From: Microcoleus sp036705565
Lineage (GTDB): Bacteria; Cyanobacteriota; Cyanobacteriia; Cyanobacteriales; Microcoleaceae
DNA length: 64,000 nt
Reading direction: 5' to 3' (one strand)
Assembly: GCA_036705565.1 (NCBI GenBank)
Contig: JAUBUY010000001.1
Made by a program: the position numbers and the translations under genes. The stretch's first letter is position 1. Each line of letters begins with the position of its first letter. Positions 60,634 to 64,000 of this stretch are shown piece by piece. The notes below the pieces were generated by a model. The model was not told where the DNA came from. It saw nothing but the letters and a program-made list of their open reading frames with translations, and searched no databases.

Positions 60634-61740
60634 ATGCCTGACAGTTCTTTCTTTGATGAGTCCAGAGATAATTCTTTAGTAAAATCAGAAATAGTTGCTA
60701 AATACTTTTGGGCCTGGGCAAAAGTAATTATAAAAACAGCCAAGAAAGGGAGTAATAAAATTGCCTATATTGATTTGTTCTCTGGGCCTGGTCGCTATCA
60801 AGACGGTTCTAAATCTACTCCACTACTTATCTTGGAACGTGCTATTGCCGATCCCGATATGTCACAAATGCTAGTAACACTGTTTAATGATAAAGACTCA
60901 AATAATACTCACTCTCTCCAACAGGCTATAGCAGCCATCCCCGACATAGGTAGATTAAGACATGAACCAATAGTTTTAAATGAGGAGGTGGGAGAAGAAA
61001 TTTTCCAAGCTATTCAACAAATTAATAATAATGTTCCCACACTTTTTTTTATTGACCCTTGGGGTTACAAGGGCTTGTCGCTAAAACTCATTCGCTCCCT
61101 CATTAAAGGTTGGGGTTGTGATTGTATATTTTTCTTTAATTATAACAGAATTAATCCGGGGTTAAACAACCCAAAGGTAAAGGAGCACATGAACTCTCTC
61201 TTTGGTCAAGAGCGAGTTCATCTCCTTCAGACAGAATTGAAACCAATGTCACCTGAACAAAGAGAGTTAACGATTGTTAATGCTATTTGCACAGCTTTAA
61301 AAGAAGTAGGAGGCTCCCACGTTCAAGATTTTTGCTTTAAAAATGCTACAGGTAATCGTACTAGCCATTATCTGATATTTGTGTCGAAAAGTTCGAGAGG
61401 TCATTCGATTATTAAAGATATTATGGGCCGAAAGAGCTCTATTTTTGACCAAGGTGTACCGTCTTTTGAATACAATCCTGCGCCTGCAATACAGCTTTCA
61501 CTATTTGATATTAAACCGCCTGACGAACTTGAGAATATGCTACTTGATGAATTTGCGGGAAAAACTCTGACGATGCTAGAAGTTTACAACCAACACCACG
61601 TTGGCAAACGTTACATTAAGAAAAATTACAAACAAGCTCTTTTGAAACTAGAGGCTGAAGGTAAAATCATAACAAATCCATCTAAGCGAACAGAAAACAC
61701 ATTCGGAGACAGCGTAGAAATCACATTTTTACCAAAGTAG
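60634..61740 (+). CDS. tcmP: Three-Cys-motif partner protein TcmP
   Basis: 368 aa. YIDLFSGPGRYQDGSKST near residue 45 looks like motif I of a SAM-dependent methyltransferase, and LFFIDPWGYKG like motif IV, which are features of the TcmP family. The C-terminal part (TMLEVYNQHHVGKRYIKKNY, KQALLKLEAEGKI) is a winged-helix-like tail. I prefer the ATG at 60634, eight bases after AGAGG; a GTG at 60625 adds three residues. It overlaps convergently by 20 bp with the DUF5131 gene. TcmP genes are known to neighbour such three-Cys proteins; their joint reaction is uncharacterised. Confidence 0.85.
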   Translation: MPDSSFFDESRDNSLVKSEIVAKYFWAWAKVIIKTAKKGSNKIAYIDLFSGPGRYQDGSKSTPLLILERAIADPDMSQMLVTLFNDKDSNNTHSLQQAIAAIPDIGRLRHEPIVLNEEVGEEIFQAIQQINNNVPTLFFIDPWGYKGLSLKLIRSLIKGWGCDCIFFFNYNRINPGLNNPKVKEHMNSLFGQERVHLLQTELKPMSPEQRELTIVNAICTALKEVGGSHVQDFCFKNATGNRTSHYLIFVSKSSRGHSIIKDIMGRKSSIFDQGVPSFEYNPAPAIQLSLFDIKPPDELENMLLDEFAGKTLTMLEVYNQHHVGKRYIKKNYKQALLKLEAEGKIITNPSKRTENTFGDSVEITFLPK

Positions 61741-62509
61741 TAGTAGCTTTTTTCATTGAAGTGCGACTTATTTTTAAACTGTAGTTATTGAATTGCCTTT
61801 GGTGTTTCTCCCATGCTTCGGGCATCTCATCCCAAATTTTCTCATCCAACATTCTCCCACCAGCTTTAGGTGTTCTACCTCCCCATTGCTTGAAGAAAAA
61901 CGCTACTTCAGCCTCCTCACACTGCTGTTGAATACTCTCAACCCATTCTGCTTGCATGGGACGGTTTTTTTGTCCAGATTCTCCCCCAACTATTACCCAA
62001 TGGATGCCTTTTAAATCAATATCCAAAGCACCTAAAAGCGGTTCGCACGAGAGAAATCTGACCTTGGCAGGTACTTTTCGCAAACAATCAATCCTGTCAA
62101 CGTACTTTTGATTTTCAACAGAAACTCCCATCCAAATGTTTTCATGCCAGTCTAATTTATCTGCTAGTTCGCGAAGGCGTTCGTGTCTTTTGGTCAGAAT
62201 TTGATATACGTGCCAAGGAGTTTCTCGAATCACTTCAAAAACTTCTTGAAGGAATGAAAAAGGAACTTCTTCGTGAAATAAATCGCTCATCGAATTCACG
62301 AAAATGCGGCTCGGTTTTCGCCAGCGTTTGGGTTCTTGCAGCCGCTCGCGATGCAGTGTTAAATCAAAACCGTTAGGAAAATTAGTGTGAAACCTTTTTG
62401 TTAATGCTTCGGCATAACAATGCGTGCAGCCCGGACTGACTTTATCGCAGCCCGTCGTTGGATTCCACGTTCTGTCAGTCCATTCGATACCAGTATTAAT
62501 GCTAGACAT
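61721..62509 (-). CDS. Three-Cys-motif protein, phage Gp37/Gp68-like (DUF5131)
   Basis: 262 aa. The hallmark is C21-x6-C28-x2-C31 (GCDKVSPGCTHCYAEA), a radical-SAM-like iron-sulfur pattern, with IEWTDRTWNPTTGC before it and FVNSMSDLFHEEVPFSFLQE, LTKRHERL, MGVSVENQKYVDRI, GGESGQKNRPM after it, all typical of the family. The last residues (SMKKATTTLVKM) are encoded across the 3' end of tcmP, read in the opposite direction. The TcmP-DUF5131 tie is known; opposite orientation with overlapping ends is notable. Possible nucleic-acid modification; unproven. Confidence 0.88.
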   Translation of the reverse strand: MSSINTGIEWTDRTWNPTTGCDKVSPGCTHCYAEALTKRFHTNFPNGFDLTLHRERLQEPKRWRKPSRIFVNSMSDLFHEEVPFSFLQEVFEVIRETPWHVYQILTKRHERLRELADKLDWHENIWMGVSVENQKYVDRIDCLRKVPAKVRFLSCEPLLGALDIDLKGIHWVIVGGESGQKNRPMQAEWVESIQQQCEEAEVAFFFKQWGGRTPKAGGRMLDEKIWDEMPEAWEKHQRQFNNYSLKISRTSMKKATTTLVKM

Positions 62510-62536
62510 ACAAAGAATTTACCATTTAAACAACCT

Positions 62537-62602
62537 TTGTAGGTGACGGTGAACAAATAAAATTCGATCTACTAATTGAGGTTTATTCACCGTCACCTAC
62601 AA
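62537..62602. repeat. 17-bp inverted repeat with AGGTGACGGTG core
   Basis: TTGTAGGTGACGGTGAA at 62537-62553 and its perfect complement at 62586-62602, with AT-rich 32-nt interior. It is upstream of the DUF5131 start and about 125 bp upstream of the next gene. Could be a MITE remnant or a regulatory palindrome. Confidence 0.7.
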
Positions 62603-62726
62603 CTTAATTATATAATTAATTTGACTTTATTATCAACATATTTTTTAAGCACTTGCATCAAATGTATATCGTGTTGTAGAATCGGGCTGCACCAGCATTT
62701 ATTCCCAAAACCGTTACAGAACAATT

Positions 62727-63374
62727 GTGCAAACACCTAATTTTTCAGAATTCAACCATCCTGTGGTCAAATCCCTGTTTCACCACAGCGATCAGGAATT
62801 ATTGACCCTGTTTCAAAACCATCCCGATCAAGGTAGGTTCTTCACGGCGATTTTTTGCCGCTATGCTCAAATTGTACACTCCCTGATTCGCCATTCCGTA
62901 CGATCGCCCGTACAAGGCGATTACCTGTTTGCCCACACTTGGCTGCACATCTATCACGAACTCCGAGGCCTGGATTTGCGTCGCGAAATCCAAGAGTCTG
63001 ATGGCGAAAATCTCAGTCTCCAAAACTGGCTGATTAATGTCACCGCAGTCTGCATCAATCAAGCTGAATTGCCCCCTGTTGAGTCGATTCACTACTCTTT
63101 GCAATCGGCTCCGCCTCCCCTCTGGTGTTACGTCAAACAAGCCTTAGAATTGTTAGCGCCGCTGCCGCGTTTAGTCGTGTTGATGGCTCAGACTTTCCGC
63201 TGGAGCGAAACTCGAATTGCAGCTTATTTGCAAGCAGAAGGCGAAGCTATTTCGCCCGCTCAGGTAAAGGCTTTGCTGCAAAAAGGATATCAAACTTTAG
63301 AATCAAATTTGCCCGAGGATATTCGGGCTATTTATCTAGAGGAAAATCTCGATTATCAAGAAGCACTTGTCTAG
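62727..63374 (+). CDS. Sigma-70-like (ECF/group 3-type) regulator, divergent
   Basis: 215 aa. SDQELLTLFQNHPDQGRFFT, AIFCRYAQIVHSLIRHSVRS looks like region 2 of an ECF-type sigma factor, and PLPRLVVLMAQTFRWSETRI, AAYLQAEGEAISPAQVKALL like region 4 with a helix-turn-helix, although both are diverged. I recall annotated cyanobacterial sigma-like proteins of this kind. GTG start at 62727. It may be a weak or alternative sigma factor. The ferredoxin gene follows 112 bp later on the same strand. An anti-sigma factor is not seen. Confidence 0.5.
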   Translation: MQTPNFSEFNHPVVKSLFHHSDQELLTLFQNHPDQGRFFTAIFCRYAQIVHSLIRHSVRSPVQGDYLFAHTWLHIYHELRGLDLRREIQESDGENLSLQNWLINVTAVCINQAELPPVESIHYSLQSAPPPLWCYVKQALELLAPLPRLVVLMAQTFRWSETRIAAYLQAEGEAISPAQVKALLQKGYQTLESNLPEDIRAIYLEENLDYQEALV

Positions 63375-63390
63375 ATATACACGATATAAA

Positions 63391-63467
63391 TCCGCCCTTT
63401 CTAGTTGTATGGGCGGGTTTTACCCGAAATATTTGCTAGGACTAACAGCATCGTAAACCCGCCTTTT
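63391..63467. repeat. GGGCGGGTTTTACCC / GTAAACCCGCC inverted pair
   Basis: Inverted GGGCGGGTTT (63411) and AAACCCGCC (63456) in the sigma-ferredoxin gap; related to 871-1068 and 19127-19183. A possible attenuating stem, but more likely a dispersed repeat. Confidence 0.6.
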
Positions 63468-63486
63468 CGCGAGGAATAAGAAAAAA

Positions 63487-63807
63487 ATGGCAGTTTATCA
63501 AGTTCGGTTGGTGAATGAGGCGATCGCGCTCGATCGCACGATCTCCGTACCAGACGACCAGTATATCTTAGATATGGCAGAAGATGCCGGTATCCGCTTG
63601 CCGAATGGATGCAAGCAAGGAGAGTGTTCTGCTTGCGTTGTCAAACTGCTGAGTGGTGAAATCGACCAAAGCGAACAAAAGTTTTTGAAGCCGTCAGAAT
63701 TGCAAGCTGGCTATGCTGTTACTTGTGTGGCTTACCCGCTTTCTGACTGCACTTTGTTAACCCATCAAGAACAAGTTTTATATCAAGCCGCCCTTTACTT
63801 TAAGTAA
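63487..63807 (+). CDS. Plant-type 2Fe-2S ferredoxin, divergent
   Basis: 106 aa. Four cysteines with plant-type spacing, C42-x4-C47-x2-C50-x29-C80 (GCKQGECSAC; VTCVAYP), so a [2Fe-2S] cluster is expected. The cluster loop is NGCKQGECSACVVK instead of the photosynthetic PYSCRAGACSTCAG, and the C-terminus is longer (HQEQVLYQAALYFK), so this is probably a minor paralogue, not the main PSI acceptor. Redox partner unknown. It is on the same strand as the sigma-like gene. Confidence 0.88.
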   Translation: MAVYQVRLVNEAIALDRTISVPDDQYILDMAEDAGIRLPNGCKQGECSACVVKLLSGEIDQSEQKFLKPSELQAGYAVTCVAYPLSDCTLLTHQEQVLYQAALYFK

Positions 63808-63920
63808 TAGAAAATCAGTTTTTTACCATCTTTTATTCTAGCCTCGCTGGGCGCGGAATTTCTTTGTAGAAGAGCGAATTATATTCGCCATTCATATTAT
63901 GTCCGGTCGATTACCCATAA

Positions 63921-64000
63921 GGCTCGCGAATTAAATAACTTACAATTTTAATTGTTATTGTGGGATGGGCGTCCCGCCCGTCCAAAAAGGACGGGCGGGA
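63921..64000 (-). mobile_element. MITE-A copy 3, truncated by window edge
   Basis: GGCTCGCGAATTAAATAACTT after a TAA flank (63918-63920), then ACAATTTTAATTGTTATTGT and GGGATGGGCGTCCCGCCCGT. Inverted with respect to the other two copies; the remainder lies past 64000. Confidence 0.85.

Overview
The window looks like chromosome of a filamentous, non-heterocystous cyanobacterium of the Oscillatoriales (Microcoleus/Oscillatoria type). This rests on an acyl-lipid desaturase of the DesA type (2950-4002), a CrtR-type beta-carotene hydroxylase (49321-50211), a XisH/XisI pair (8105-8844), type IV pilin-like G/H and AAA-WD40 proteins, frequent HIP1 octamers (GCGATCGC, e.g. 241-248), and many short heptamer repeats (TCTAAAA/TTTTAGA, TTGACTG, TAATGAC) and palindromes (AAACCCGGTTTC, CCCCTTATTAAGGGG, GGAACAGGC) between genes. 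The genus is inference; no rRNA is present.

Layout. 1-4002: 3' part of formyl-THF deformylase, threonine synthase, a small coiled-coil protein and desA. 4185-8844: an accessory block with a restriction-nuclease-like domain fused to ParA, two ParB-like proteins carrying unusual DNA-binding C-termini, then XisI/XisH. 8935-23490: mixed housekeeping and signalling (adenylate-forming ligase, Ser/Thr kinase, RR-EAL and RR-LuxR regulators, pentapeptide-repeat protein, Pgk, Usp, RbgA GTPase, MOSC protein, exported beta-carbonic anhydrase, GT2-TPR). 23791-36768: SppA, type 2 IPP isomerase, SDR, the glutathione-dependent formaldehyde pair frmA-fghA, IlvE, a methyltransferase and a haem-oxygenase-like protein. 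37274-45038: a second accessory block with an HTH-TIR-like-AAA protein flanked on both sides by the same 11-bp iteron/19-bp block in front of membrane-protein genes, followed by NfeD, a short SPFH protein, a pilin-like protein and an AAA-WD40 protein. 45401-53205: K+ channel, tRNA-Thr, pyruvate kinase, CrtR, chorismate mutase, a second SppA and an EamA permease. 53219-62509: a third accessory block with a PIN toxin module, a SMC/OLD-like ATPase plus TOPRIM-like pair, an M28 peptidase, 5-oxoprolinase, and the TcmP/three-Cys (DUF5131) pair. 62727-63807: a sigma-like protein and a 2Fe-2S ferredoxin.

The strongest candidates for undescribed biology are (i) the HTH-TIR-AAA locus with mirrored operator-like sequences, (ii) the nuclease-ParA/ParB/ParB operon, (iii) the ATPase with Asn at the usual catalytic Glu position plus its TOPRIM partner, and (iv) TcmP/DUF5131. 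A separate theme is repeat colonisation: dispersed intergenic palindromes lie in frame inside at least four coding genes, one MITE copy can be compared with its own empty site, and another MITE appears to have cut the front off a DUF4142 gene.

All functions come from reading motifs by eye; no search was run.
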